Positions 8,514 through 17,531 of a stretch of DNA of 60,257 nucleotides are shown here, piece by piece. Source of the DNA: Phycisphaerae bacterium (GTDB taxonomy: Bacteria > Planctomycetota > Phycisphaerae > SM23-33). The notes under the pieces were generated by a model that made no database searches, was not told the DNA's origin, and saw only the letters and a program-made list of their open reading frames with translations. The number at the start of each line of letters is the position of its first letter. The stretch's first letter is position 1. Location: NCBI GenBank assembly GCA_011050235.1, contig DRGC01000096.1, positions 1-60,257 on the forward strand, read 5' to 3'. A program made the translations under genes and the position numbers.

Positions 8514-9725
8514 CTAGGCGTAGCTGCGGCCGCTGGCGAAGGCCTCCAGCATCGCCACGATATTCTCTGGCGGGACGTCCGGCTGGATGTTGTGGACTTG
8601 GGTGAAGATAAACCGTCCGCCGCCGGCCAGGTCGCTGATGCGGCGGCGCACTTCGGCGGCGATCTGCTTGGGGGTATGGTTTCGCAAGACGTGCTGCGTG
8701 TCGCAGCCGCCACCCCAGAATGTCAGCCGGTCGCCGAATTGTTGTTTCAGCCTGGCGGTGTCCATCCCGGCTGCGGTGACCTGCACCGGGTTCAGCGCGT
8801 CGATGCCGGCTTCGAGCAGCAGGGGGATGAACTCGCTCACCGCCCCGCAGGAATGAAACAGGATCGCCGCGTCGGTCTTGGACTTGATGAAGCCGAACAA
8901 CTCCTTCTGGTACGGCCAGATCATCTCCCGGTAACAGTCCAGCGACATCATCGGTCCGTTCTGCGTGCCGAGGTCGTCATTGACCAGCACGACCTGAACG
9001 AAGCCGCCCACCTTCTCCAGATACGCCTCCGCCCGCCGCTTGTAGGCCGCCACCAGCCGCTGAAGCAGCGCGTGCGCCAAGTCCTTCTCCGCCAGAAGAT
9101 CGATCATAAACCGCTCGTAGCCCCGCAGAAACTGGCCGCCCGCCAGCAGGTGAAACTGCAGATTGGCGACGATGGCGTAGTCGGTGTCGTTGTAGAGCTT
9201 CCGGGCCCGTGCGGCGATGTCATCGAGCGTTTCGTCGGCGAAAGCGGGCCAGTCGAAGCTCTCGATAGCCGCGGCGTGGGCGTCCAGCTCCATCGGCTCT
9301 TTCACATCGGCCAGGGGAAAGTAGGCGGGCTCGAAATAGAATCCATCGGCCGGCATGCGAGCGGTCACATGCCCAGTGTCGTCGGTGACGACCAGGCCGC
9401 CGTCGGCGTCCTTCTTCGGAGACCATTTCTCGGGGATCTCGCACGCCGACCCGTCCGGCAGTGAGAACGGTTTCCATCGTCGCGGCTCGATCAGCAGGCC
9501 GACGGTGTCGATCCCCAGGCGCTCGCGCAGGTCATCCTCGATCTTCACCACCTGCTGCAGCGTGTCGAAAATCTGTGTCCGCCCGGGCGGCAGGCCAAGG
9601 TGCTCTCGCAGCCGGTTGTAGGCGATGCCCGTCAGGCCGGACGATTCCGTGCCGCCGATATCCAACGGGATGCGGTCGACTCGTTCGCCTCGCAGTGTCT
9701 TTGTGATGCGCTGCCGCGGTGTCAT
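8514..9725 (-). CDS. uroporphyrinogen decarboxylase (URO-D)-like methyltransferase
   Basis: A 403-residue protein starting MTPRQRITKTLRGERVDRIP, the usual opening of the URO-D / MtaA-CmuA superfamily. Further hallmarks are a central HLLAGGQFLRGYERFMIDLL segment, FHSCGAVSEFIPLLLEAGID, and a C-terminal FIFTQVHNIQPDVPPENI. Members outside haem synthesis often move methyl groups between corrinoid proteins and small substrates. The HSCG pattern is common in that branch. No corrinoid protein is encoded nearby, so the substrate is open. It is divergent from the sulfatase at 9805, with 79 bp between the starts. Confidence 0.8.
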   Translation of the reverse strand: MTPRQRITKTLRGERVDRIPLDIGGTESSGLTGIAYNRLREHLGLPPGRTQIFDTLQQVVKIEDDLRERLGIDTVGLLIEPRRWKPFSLPDGSACEIPEKWSPKKDADGGLVVTDDTGHVTARMPADGFYFEPAYFPLADVKEPMELDAHAAAIESFDWPAFADETLDDIAARARKLYNDTDYAIVANLQFHLLAGGQFLRGYERFMIDLLAEKDLAHALLQRLVAAYKRRAEAYLEKVGGFVQVVLVNDDLGTQNGPMMSLDCYREMIWPYQKELFGFIKSKTDAAILFHSCGAVSEFIPLLLEAGIDALNPVQVTAAGMDTARLKQQFGDRLTFWGGGCDTQHVLRNHTPKQIAAEVRRRISDLAGGGRFIFTQVHNIQPDVPPENIVAMLEAFASGRSYA

Positions 9726-9804
9726 GTCGTGGGCTCGATGTTGGTGGACGCGTCGAGCGTAATTATGTAGCCTTTGTGGACCTTGGACAAGCTGGAGAGG
9801 ATTT

Positions 9805-11160
9805 ATGCGCGACCCCAAAGACCGTCCTAACATCATTCTCATCAACTGCGACGACCTCGGCTACGGCGACATCGGCTGCTACGGCTCGCCGGTGAACAAG
9901 ACGCCCGTGCTGGACCGCCTGGCCGCGGAGGGCGTGCGCTTCACCGACTTTTATATGGCGGCCCCTGTCTGCACGCCCTCGCGGGCGGCGATGATGACGG
10001 GCTGCTATCCCCAGCGCGTCAGCCTCGACCGCGTCGACAACGGCGACTGGGTGCTGTTCCCGGGCCAGTCGATGGGCCTCAACCCCGAGGAGATCACCAT
10101 CGCTGCGCTGCTGAAGCGCCAGGGCTACGCCACCAAGCTGGTGGGCAAGTGGCACTTGGGCGACCAGGAGCCCTTCCTGCCGACGCGGCACGGGTTCGAC
10201 AGCTATTACGGCATACCGTTCTCCAACGACATGGGCCTGATGGCGTGGAAGGAGTACTTCAACCGCTTCCCGCCGCTGCCGCTGATGCGGGATGAGCAGG
10301 TCGTCCAGGAGCAGCCCGACCAGGCCTCCCTGACCGAGCGGTACGTCGAGGAGTGCGTGCGGTTCATCCGTGACAGCCGCGACGAGCCGTTCTTCCTGTA
10401 CCTGGCCCACATGTACGTTCACGTGCCGATCTACGCGCCGCAGCGGTTCCTCGACGCATCGGACAACGGTCCCTATGGGGCGGCCGTCGAGTGTGTCGAC
10501 TGGGCGGCGGGGGCGGTGATGTACGAACTGAAGCGGCTGGGCCTGGATGAGAACACCATCGTGATCTTCACCTCCGACAACGGCAGCGCAGTCGGGGACG
10601 GCGGAGGCAGCAACGCGCCGCTACGGGGCACGAAGGGCACGACGTGGGAGGGCGGCCAGCGATTGCCCTGCATCGTCCGCTGGCCGGGCGTGGTCCCGGC
10701 GGGATGCGAGTGCGGCGAAATGACCACGTCCATGGACTTGCTGCCGACGCTGGCCGGCCTGGCGGGGACGGCCGCTCCCGATGACCGGATGATCGACGGC
10801 AAGAATGTTCGCGAGCTGTGGCTGAACCCGGGCGACGCCGCCTCGCCGCACGAGGCGTTCTTCTACTACCTCTGCGATCGGCTGGAGGCCGTGCGTGCGG
10901 GCAAGTGGAAGCTGCACGTCGAGCACAACGAACTGTACGATTTGGCGGCCGACATCGGCGAAACGACCAACGTCATCGACCAGCATCCCGACGTGGTCAA
11001 GGAGTTGAGCGCCTTGGCCGCCGCGTGCCGCCGCGATCTTGGCGATGCGATCACCGAAACAACCGGCGAAAATCGCCGCCCCGCCGGCCAGGTCGATAAC
11101 CCCAAACCGCTAACCACGTACGACCCGAACCATCCGTACATCATTGCGCTATATGACTGA
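9805..11160 (+). CDS. formylglycine-dependent sulfatase (family S1), cytoplasmic
   Basis: A 451-residue arylsulfatase-type enzyme that hydrolyses sulfate esters, probably on glycans. The metal-binding opening NIILINCDDLGYGDIG (Asp16, Asp17) is followed by the maturation motif CTPSR, where Cys56 would become formylglycine. Further hallmarks are GKWHLGD, and FTSDNGS near residue 255. There is no N-terminal signal peptide, so unlike many planctomycete sulfatases it is predicted to act in the cytoplasm on imported oligosaccharides. It starts at ATG 9805 with a strong GGAGAGG just upstream. The stop overlaps the start of the next gene by 8 bp. No formylglycine-generating enzyme is in this window. 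Confidence 0.92.
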   Translation: MRDPKDRPNIILINCDDLGYGDIGCYGSPVNKTPVLDRLAAEGVRFTDFYMAAPVCTPSRAAMMTGCYPQRVSLDRVDNGDWVLFPGQSMGLNPEEITIAALLKRQGYATKLVGKWHLGDQEPFLPTRHGFDSYYGIPFSNDMGLMAWKEYFNRFPPLPLMRDEQVVQEQPDQASLTERYVEECVRFIRDSRDEPFFLYLAHMYVHVPIYAPQRFLDASDNGPYGAAVECVDWAAGAVMYELKRLGLDENTIVIFTSDNGSAVGDGGGSNAPLRGTKGTTWEGGQRLPCIVRWPGVVPAGCECGEMTTSMDLLPTLAGLAGTAAPDDRMIDGKNVRELWLNPGDAASPHEAFFYYLCDRLEAVRAGKWKLHVEHNELYDLAADIGETTNVIDQHPDVVKELSALAAACRRDLGDAITETTGENRRPAGQVDNPKPLTTYDPNHPYIIALYD

Positions 11161-11644
11161 GCCGGTAACCATCACGTATCTGGAGATGACCAGTCCCGAT
11201 CAGCTGGCCGGCAAGTATCTGCCGGCTGACGAGCTGGAGGTGCGGCGCGTCGAGGAGCCGCTTCCGCCGCTGAACCGGTTCTTCTACGAGCATGTCGGCG
11301 GGCCGTGGGGGTGGAAACGGAAGCTCGTCTGGACCGACAAGCAGTGGGCCGACTACGTGTGCCGCGACGAAATGCGGACCTACGTGGGCTATCACAAGGG
11401 CACGCCCATCGGCTATTTCGAGCTGAACAAGCAGGGCTATGACGTGGAGATACTCTACTTCGGCCTGCTGCCGCAGTTCATCGGCCGGGGCTTCGGCGGG
11501 CCGCTACTGACCCGCGCCGTCGAGACCGCTTGGGCCCGGGCCGCCCAACGCGTGTGGGTCCACACGTGCTCGCAGGACCACCCAGCCGCCTTGAGCAACT
11601 ACCAGGCCCGCGGCTTTCAGGTCTTCGACCAGCAGCATCTATAG
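11153..11644 (+). CDS. GNAT-family N-acetyltransferase
   Basis: A 163-residue protein with a full GNAT core. Strands leading to YVGYHKGTPIGYFEL are followed by VEILYFGLLPQFIGRGFGG (the acetyl-CoA pyrophosphate loop, Q..GRG.G type), then a C-terminal ALSNYQARGFQVFDQ typical of beta 6-7. The acceptor cannot be read from the sequence. The ATG at 11153 overlaps the sulfatase stop by 8 bp; a TTG at 11144 would add three residues but is unlikely. Translational coupling with the sulfatase suggests a shared physiological role, but this is inference. Confidence 0.85.
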   Translation: MTEPVTITYLEMTSPDQLAGKYLPADELEVRRVEEPLPPLNRFFYEHVGGPWGWKRKLVWTDKQWADYVCRDEMRTYVGYHKGTPIGYFELNKQGYDVEILYFGLLPQFIGRGFGGPLLTRAVETAWARAAQRVWVHTCSQDHPAALSNYQARGFQVFDQQHL

Positions 11645-11655
11645 GCAAGGTGACC

Positions 11656-13548
11656 ATGGGTCCATCACTGAACAGCAGCGATACCCTCGAGAGCGTTGAG
11701 GCCCGGGCATCGGGCCGGCGGTGGCTGCTCGACCGCACGCATGTCTTGGTGATCGTCGCCGTCATGGTCGCCTACGCCAACAGCCTTTGGGGGCCGTTCG
11801 TTTTGGACGACGTCGGCTCCATTGCCAACAACGACTCTATCCGCCGCCTCTGGCCCATCGGCGCGGTGCTGCAGCCGCCGGCGGGCCAGACAGTGGAAGG
11901 TCGGCCGGTCCTGAACCTGTCGCTGGCGCTGACCTGCGCCATCAGCGGTCTGGACGTCAGGGGCTACCACCTCGTGAACCTTTTGATCCATCTGGCGGCG
12001 GCCGTGACGCTGTTCGCTCTGGTGCGTCGGACGCTTTCCCTGCCGGCCTGCGGGCCGTTTCGGCCCGGGCAGGCCAGGGGACTGGCGCTTGCGGTGGCGT
12101 TGATCTGGGCGCTTCATCCCCTGCAGAGCTCTGCGGTCACGTACATCATCCAGCGGGCGGAGTCCCTGATGGGCCTGTTGTTCCTGCTGACGCTGTACTG
12201 CATCGCGCGCGGAGTTCGTTCGGACAGGCCGCTGGCGTGGTGGTTGGCCGCCGTCGCCGCGTGCGCCCTGGGGATGGGCACAAAGGAGGTCATGGCGGTC
12301 GCGCCGGTGATCGCCTTGGTCTACGACCGCGTATTCCTGAGCGGTTCGTGGAAAGCGACGTTCAGACAGCGCTGGGGCCTGCACGCGGCCTTGGCGGCAT
12401 GCTGGGGCCTGCTGGCGATGACGATTGGCCACCGCAGCGGCACGGCGGGCTTTGCGCTGCCGGTGCATCCGGTCATGTACGGCGCGACGCAGTTGGGTGT
12501 GATCGTGCATTACGTGCGTCTGGCCTTTTGGCCGCATCCACTGGTCTTTGACTACGCCTGGCCGATCGCGCGGTCGGCTTGGGAGGTCGTGCCGGGCGCG
12601 ATCGCCGTGGCGGCCCTGTTGGGGGCGACGATTTGGGCCTTGATCCGTCGCCCGACGTGGGGGTTCCTGGGGCTGTGGTTCCTCGCCATCCTCGCGCCGA
12701 CCTCAAGTATCATGCCCCTTCGCGACGTGGCGTTCGAACACCGGATGTACCTGCCGCTTGCCGCGGTCGTCTTGGGGGTCGTCGTCGGCAGCTATCACTT
12801 CTGGCGGAACGTCGTCATGAAGAAGATGGGGTGGGCGTCAGCCGGGGCCAGTTTCGTAGGCCCGCTGGCCTTGGTGGGCGTCCTTGCGGCGGGTCTCGGC
12901 TGGATGACGTTTCAACGAAACGCCGATTACCGCACGGCCGTCAGCCTGTGGCGCGACACGCTCGAACATCGCCCCGATAACCCCCGGGCCCACAACAACC
13001 TAGGCATGCGGCTGGCTAAGGCAGGAAAGCTGGCCGAAGCGCTGCGACACATCGACCGCGCGATCGAGTTGGATCCGGAGTATGGGGTCGCCTACGGCAA
13101 TCGTGCGGCCATCTACTTGCTGCGGGGGAAGCGCCGCTGGGCCCTGCGGGATGCCGACAGGGCTGTGGCGCTGGAGCCGGAGATGCAGGGACAGTACTAC
13201 AACCGCGCCCGGATCCATCAGGAGCTGAACAACCACAAGCTGGCCGTGCGAGACCTGACCCGTGTGATCGATATGGCGCCAGGCTCTGCCATGGCGTTCA
13301 GGGGCCGGGGCCTAAGCCGTGTGAAACTGGGCAGGGATGAGAGGGCGGCGGCGGATTTCTCCGAGGCGATCCGGCTGCGACCCGATTGGCCCCAGCCGTA
13401 TTTGGACCTGGCCTGGTGCGACTACCGCCTCGGCCGATATGAGCAGGCGTGGACTGACCTGGCGCGCTACGAACAGCTCGGGCAGGTGACGCCGCACAGC
13501 CTGATGCGGAAACTGCGACAGGCGGATCCTGATTCCAGTCGCCCTTAA
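11656..13548 (+). CDS. TMTC-like polytopic membrane protein with C-terminal TPR repeats
   Basis: A 630-residue protein. The N-terminal ~430 residues hold about ten hydrophobic helices. The first is followed by NSLWGPFVLDDVGSIANN, an acidic loop like those of GT-C glycosyltransferases and of the TMTC O-mannosyltransferase family. The C-terminal ~190 residues carry tandem tetratricopeptide repeats (for example PDNPRAHNNLGMRLAKAG, PEYGVAYGNRAAIYLLRG). The architecture of GT-C-like membrane domain plus TPRs is the TMTC layout, and in bacteria such proteins are often only annotated as TPR proteins. A role in protein glycosylation is a hypothesis. The start at 11656 lies shortly after an AAGGTG; the frame upstream overlaps the GNAT gene and was not used. 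Confidence 0.8.
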   Translation: MGPSLNSSDTLESVEARASGRRWLLDRTHVLVIVAVMVAYANSLWGPFVLDDVGSIANNDSIRRLWPIGAVLQPPAGQTVEGRPVLNLSLALTCAISGLDVRGYHLVNLLIHLAAAVTLFALVRRTLSLPACGPFRPGQARGLALAVALIWALHPLQSSAVTYIIQRAESLMGLLFLLTLYCIARGVRSDRPLAWWLAAVAACALGMGTKEVMAVAPVIALVYDRVFLSGSWKATFRQRWGLHAALAACWGLLAMTIGHRSGTAGFALPVHPVMYGATQLGVIVHYVRLAFWPHPLVFDYAWPIARSAWEVVPGAIAVAALLGATIWALIRRPTWGFLGLWFLAILAPTSSIMPLRDVAFEHRMYLPLAAVVLGVVVGSYHFWRNVVMKKMGWASAGASFVGPLALVGVLAAGLGWMTFQRNADYRTAVSLWRDTLEHRPDNPRAHNNLGMRLAKAGKLAEALRHIDRAIELDPEYGVAYGNRAAIYLLRGKRRWALRDADRAVALEPEMQGQYYNRARIHQELNNHKLAVRDLTRVIDMAPGSAMAFRGRGLSRVKLGRDERAAADFSEAIRLRPDWPQPYLDLAWCDYRLGRYEQAWTDLARYEQLGQVTPHSLMRKLRQADPDSSRP

Positions 13549-13655
13549 CGCCGCCGGCGATCGACTCGCACAGGACGGCTGATCGACGCGCTCGCCCGAT
13601 TGTTTCGATCCAGCCCTTGGCGCGCGAGTTCGGTCGTCTAGAATGCATCACAGTG

Positions 13656-14849
13656 ATGACAGACGGACCCATTTCGTCCAATGGCTGTGAGGTTGGCCCG
13701 GTTAGCGGCCGATCGGACTTGAGGGCCTTCCAACGCCTGCCGCGGCAGCTTCGCCGTCGCCAGGCCGGCTGGGTCGAGCCGCTCAAGCTGCTCGAGGGCG
13801 AACTGCTCAAACGCCACCGGCACCCGTTCTACGAGGGCGGCTCGGGGGCCGAGGCGGAGTTCTTCCTGGCCCGCGATCGGACCGGTCGCGTCATCGGCCG
13901 GATCGCGGGTATCGTTAACCGCCGCTACGACGCCCACGTCGCCGAGCGCGACGGGCACAATCACTCGCCGGGGTTCTTCGGGTTCTTCGACTGTGTCGAT
14001 TCGCCGGCTGTCGCCTCCGCTCTAGTCGGCGCGGCCAAAGACTGGCTTCGCGGCCAAGGCCGGCGTGAAATGCTGGGCCCGGCCAGCCCGTCGGAAACCT
14101 ATGATTACGGTCTTCTTGTGGAGGGTCTTGACCAGCCGCATCGGTTCCTCTGCGTGCACCAGCCGTCTTACTACGCCCGCCTTCTCGAACAGGCTGGGCT
14201 CGAAAAGGCCAAGGATTTGCTCGGCCTGACGATGGATATGCAGGACCCCGATACGCTTAGGTTGTTGGAGAGATTCTTCAAGCTCAGCAAGGCGGCCGAT
14301 GACCGTCTACCCGGCAAGATCATCATCCGCGCACCCGATATCAAGAACTTCGATGCAGAGGTCCGGACCATCTGTGGCGTGTTTAACGAAGCGCTGGGGC
14401 GCCTGTGGAGCCATTGCCCCATCAGCGAACAGGAGTTTGGCCACATCATCTGGTCGCTGCGCCACATCGCCATTCCCGATGCGGTGCTGATTGCCGAGAA
14501 TCACGGTGAGCCAGTCGGCGTTGTCCTGACCGTGCCGGATCTCAATGAGGTTATCCGACGCCTGAGGCTGCGAGTGAGCTGGCTCGAGCCGCTGGAATTG
14601 CTGTGCCGGGCCAAGCTCTGGCGGCCGAAGTGTGTGCGCACGCTCGTCCTTGGCGTCAAGCCGGGCCACGAGCGATCGTTGGTCGTGCCGGCCATCGTCG
14701 GTCGGCTCGGACGCACACTGACGCAGCGCGGCGTTCGTTACGTTGACGCCCATTTGGTGCTGGAAGACAATAGCTCGATCATGACGCCGTTGCTGCGGTA
14801 TGGTTTCAAGCCGAACCGGCGATACCGTATCTACCGTTCGGCCCTGTGA
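13656..14849 (+). CDS. GNAT-like acyltransferase with two lobes
   Basis: A 397-residue protein. The N-terminal half (residues ~35-180) contains EFFLARDRTGRVIGRIAGIV and FFGFFDC, followed by GPASPSETYDYGLLVEG. The C-terminal half (~280-397) contains AVLIAENHGEPVGVVLTVP and LVVPAIVGRLGRTLTQRGV, ending in ALL-type SIMTPLLRYGFKPNRRYRIY. These two segments look like a tandem GNAT fold with a degenerate N-terminal copy. No signal peptide. The start ATG at 13656 was chosen because the extension to TTG 13617 is poor. The next gene starts 46 nt after the stop on the same strand, so joint expression is likely. The substrate is unknown; the neighbour suggests an acyl-amine or lipid. Confidence 0.65.
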   Translation: MTDGPISSNGCEVGPVSGRSDLRAFQRLPRQLRRRQAGWVEPLKLLEGELLKRHRHPFYEGGSGAEAEFFLARDRTGRVIGRIAGIVNRRYDAHVAERDGHNHSPGFFGFFDCVDSPAVASALVGAAKDWLRGQGRREMLGPASPSETYDYGLLVEGLDQPHRFLCVHQPSYYARLLEQAGLEKAKDLLGLTMDMQDPDTLRLLERFFKLSKAADDRLPGKIIIRAPDIKNFDAEVRTICGVFNEALGRLWSHCPISEQEFGHIIWSLRHIAIPDAVLIAENHGEPVGVVLTVPDLNEVIRRLRLRVSWLEPLELLCRAKLWRPKCVRTLVLGVKPGHERSLVVPAIVGRLGRTLTQRGVRYVDAHLVLEDNSSIMTPLLRYGFKPNRRYRIYRSAL

Positions 14850-14895
14850 CGGTCGAGCATCCACGGCCCCGGCGGCCGGCAAGGAAACTGCACGC

Positions 14896-17526
14896 GTGTA
14901 TCCATATAATCCAAGCCGAACGTACCTGCTGGCGCAGTGCGGCCTGAGCAAGACGTTCGTCCGCGGCGAGGGACATATCCTGACCGACGCCGACGGGCAG
15001 CGCTACCTGGACTTCTTGTCGCAGTACGGAGTGGTGTCCTTCGGGCACAATCACCCGCAACTGGTCGCCGCCCTGCAGGCCGTCACCGACGCCGCCCGCC
15101 CGGCCATGGTCCAGCCCTTCGTCGGGCAGGCCACCGAGGAACTGGCCGAGAAACTTCGCGACGTCACCCCCGGCGAGCTCGGGTGCACGGTCTTCACCAA
15201 CAGCGGGGCCGAGGCCGTCGAAGCCGCTATCAAACTCGCCCGCGCCCGCACGGGTCGGCTCGGCATCCTGTCGACGATCGGCGGCTTTCACGGCAAGACG
15301 CTCGGTGCGCTGTCGGCTACGGGCAATCCGGTCTACCAAACGCGGTTCGGCGCGCCCGTGCCCGGTTTCGAATACGTCCCTTACGGCGATCTGAACGCCC
15401 TGGCTGATAAGCTGCAGCGGGACGGCGACGCCATCGCGGCATTTATCGTCGAGCCCGTCCAGGGCGAAGGCGGCATGGTCCCCGCGCCTCCCGGGTACCT
15501 GGCCGGTGCGATCGAACTGTGTCGCGCCGCCGGCGCGGTGGCTATTTTCGATGAGGTGCAGACCGGCCTGGGACGCACCGGGGCGATGTTCGCCTGCCAG
15601 CACGCCGGCGCCGCGCCGGATATCCTGCTGCTTGGCAAGGCGCTTGGCGGCGGGCTGATGCCGATCGGCGCGTGTATCGCCACGACGGATACCTGGGATC
15701 ACAGCTTCGGCATGCTGCACAGCTCGACCTTTGCCGGCAACGAACTCGCCTGCGCCGTCGGCTCGCGGGTGATCGACCTGCTGTTGGCCGATGAGGGCAA
15801 GCTGGTCGAGCACGTTGACCGGATGGGCCGATACCTGCTCGAGCGGCTGGGTGAGTTGAAAGATCGCTTTCCCCACGTTCTCAAGGCCGTCCGCGGCAAA
15901 GGGCTGATGGCAGGCGTGGAGTTTCAGCGGTTCGAGGGGGATGGGTCGTTTTCGATGGGCTTCGCCAGCCGGTCGGGGCTGCTGACGGTGCTGCTGAGCG
16001 GCTACCTGCTGAATCTTCGCCACATCGTGACGGCGGCGGTGTTCAACAATGCGCACTTCCTGCGGCTCGAGCCGCCCTTTACCGTCGGCCGCGACGAAAT
16101 CGACCAGGCCGTCAACGCCGTCGAGTCCATCTGCCGCCATGTCGACGCCAAGGACTACCATGAATTGTTCCGCCATCTGACCGATGTGCCCGGCGTTCCC
16201 CGCCCGCAGGGGCTGTACCTCTCGGCCGCCACCGAGATGCGCGAACAGCAGACCCCACCGCCGACCGACGGCAACGGCACGTTCGCGTTTCTGATCCACT
16301 ACATCGACCAGGCTGATTACGTCCGTGTCGATCCATCGTTTGGGAAGTTCTCATCCGACCGGCTGGGCCGCTGGCGCGACTGGGTCGCCCAGATCGGCCC
16401 GGGCGTGCTGAACCATGTGCCGCAGGTCCGTTCGAAAAACGGCGCCGAGACGGAGGGCTGGATGCTGGCCGTGCCCATGCTGCCGCGACAACTGCTGGAG
16501 ATATCGCACAGCGACATGCTGGGCCTGTTCCGCCGGGCCATCGACGTCGCCAAGCGGCGCGGCGCGAAGATCCTGGGCCTGGGCGGGTTCAACTCGGTGA
16601 TCACCCGTGGCGGGCAGCGGATCGTGGGGCAGGGCATCGCGATCACCACCGGCAACAGCCTTTCGGGCGTCATGGCCGTCGACGGCATCCGCCAGGCGGT
16701 CCGGGATCGCGGGGGCGACCTGGGCGACCTTCACCTGGTCGTCGTCGGGGCCACCGGCGCGATCGGGCGCCTTTGTTCGCTGCTGCTGGCCCCGTTGGTG
16801 GGGCGGCTGACGCTTGTGGGCAACAGCCTTCAGCCCGATGCGCCCCGCCGCTGCCGCGTCGTCGCCGGTGACGTCTATCGCGGAGCTCTGCAGCAGATAT
16901 CCAACGGCGACGGCGCCGCGGCCGGGCCCGTTCAGCAGGCGGTCGTCGGCGCGATTGAAGCCGCACTCAAGCGCGAGGGTGGGACTTCCGGCGGCCTGCA
17001 ACAGTGGATCAGCCAACACATGCCGCCCGATCGTCCCGACGAGACACTGAAGCTGGCCCAGACGCTTGAGGACATGTTCGACGCCGCCTCGTTGCCGCTA
17101 CTGGTCCGTCACACGTGCGACCTGGCCGGCAGCGTCGCCGACGCCGATGTGGTCCTGCTGGCCACCAGCAGCGACCGCGCGCTGATCGGCCCGGAGGATC
17201 TCCAGCGCGACGCCATCGTTTGCGACGTCGCCCGTCCGTCGAATGTCGCCGCCGATCTTCCGAGCCAACGGCCCGACGTGCTTGTCTTCGAGGGTGGGCT
17301 GGTGGACGTGCCCGAGCTGGCGGACATCGGCCGAGATTTCCAGGTCCTCCCGCCGGGCACGACGCTGGGCTGCCTGGCCGAGACGGTCCTGCTGGCGTTG
17401 GAGGGCGACTACACCGACCACAGCATCGGTCAGCGCCTCGATCTGGCCGAGGCCCAATACATCGGCGCCCTGGCCGAAAAGCACGGCTTCGCCGTCGCCT
17501 CGCCGGAGACTTGCCGCAAGCGGTAG
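14896..17526 (+). CDS. class III aminotransferase fused to acyl-ACP reductase (AAR)-like domain
   Basis: An 876-residue fusion. Residues ~1-440 are a PLP-dependent class III aminotransferase: FTNSGAEAVEAAIKLAR, the PLP-binding IFDEVQTGLGRTG, and the Schiff-base lysine at about 248 (LLLGKALGGG). Residues ~461-876 align by eye with cyanobacterial long-chain acyl-ACP reductase: FAFLIHYIDQ, AKILGLGGFNSVITRGG, ITTGNSLSGVMAVDGI, the nucleotide loop VVVGATGAIGRLC, and TTLGCLAETVLLALEG, where Cys826 corresponds to the AAR catalytic cysteine. There is an insertion of about 90 residues in the middle. A fatty aldehyde made by the second domain could be aminated by the first. The start is GTG 14896 with AAGGAAAC upstream; the frame also extends further upstream, overlapping the previous gene. 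Confidence 0.85.
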   Translation: MYPYNPSRTYLLAQCGLSKTFVRGEGHILTDADGQRYLDFLSQYGVVSFGHNHPQLVAALQAVTDAARPAMVQPFVGQATEELAEKLRDVTPGELGCTVFTNSGAEAVEAAIKLARARTGRLGILSTIGGFHGKTLGALSATGNPVYQTRFGAPVPGFEYVPYGDLNALADKLQRDGDAIAAFIVEPVQGEGGMVPAPPGYLAGAIELCRAAGAVAIFDEVQTGLGRTGAMFACQHAGAAPDILLLGKALGGGLMPIGACIATTDTWDHSFGMLHSSTFAGNELACAVGSRVIDLLLADEGKLVEHVDRMGRYLLERLGELKDRFPHVLKAVRGKGLMAGVEFQRFEGDGSFSMGFASRSGLLTVLLSGYLLNLRHIVTAAVFNNAHFLRLEPPFTVGRDEIDQAVNAVESICRHVDAKDYHELFRHLTDVPGVPRPQGLYLSAATEMREQQTPPPTDGNGTFAFLIHYIDQADYVRVDPSFGKFSSDRLGRWRDWVAQIGPGVLNHVPQVRSKNGAETEGWMLAVPMLPRQLLEISHSDMLGLFRRAIDVAKRRGAKILGLGGFNSVITRGGQRIVGQGIAITTGNSLSGVMAVDGIRQAVRDRGGDLGDLHLVVVGATGAIGRLCSLLLAPLVGRLTLVGNSLQPDAPRRCRVVAGDVYRGALQQISNGDGAAAGPVQQAVVGAIEAALKREGGTSGGLQQWISQHMPPDRPDETLKLAQTLEDMFDAASLPLLVRHTCDLAGSVADADVVLLATSSDRALIGPEDLQRDAIVCDVARPSNVAADLPSQRPDVLVFEGGLVDVPELADIGRDFQVLPPGTTLGCLAETVLLALEGDYTDHSIGQRLDLAEAQYIGALAEKHGFAVASPETCRKR

Positions 17527-17531
17527 AGCGT

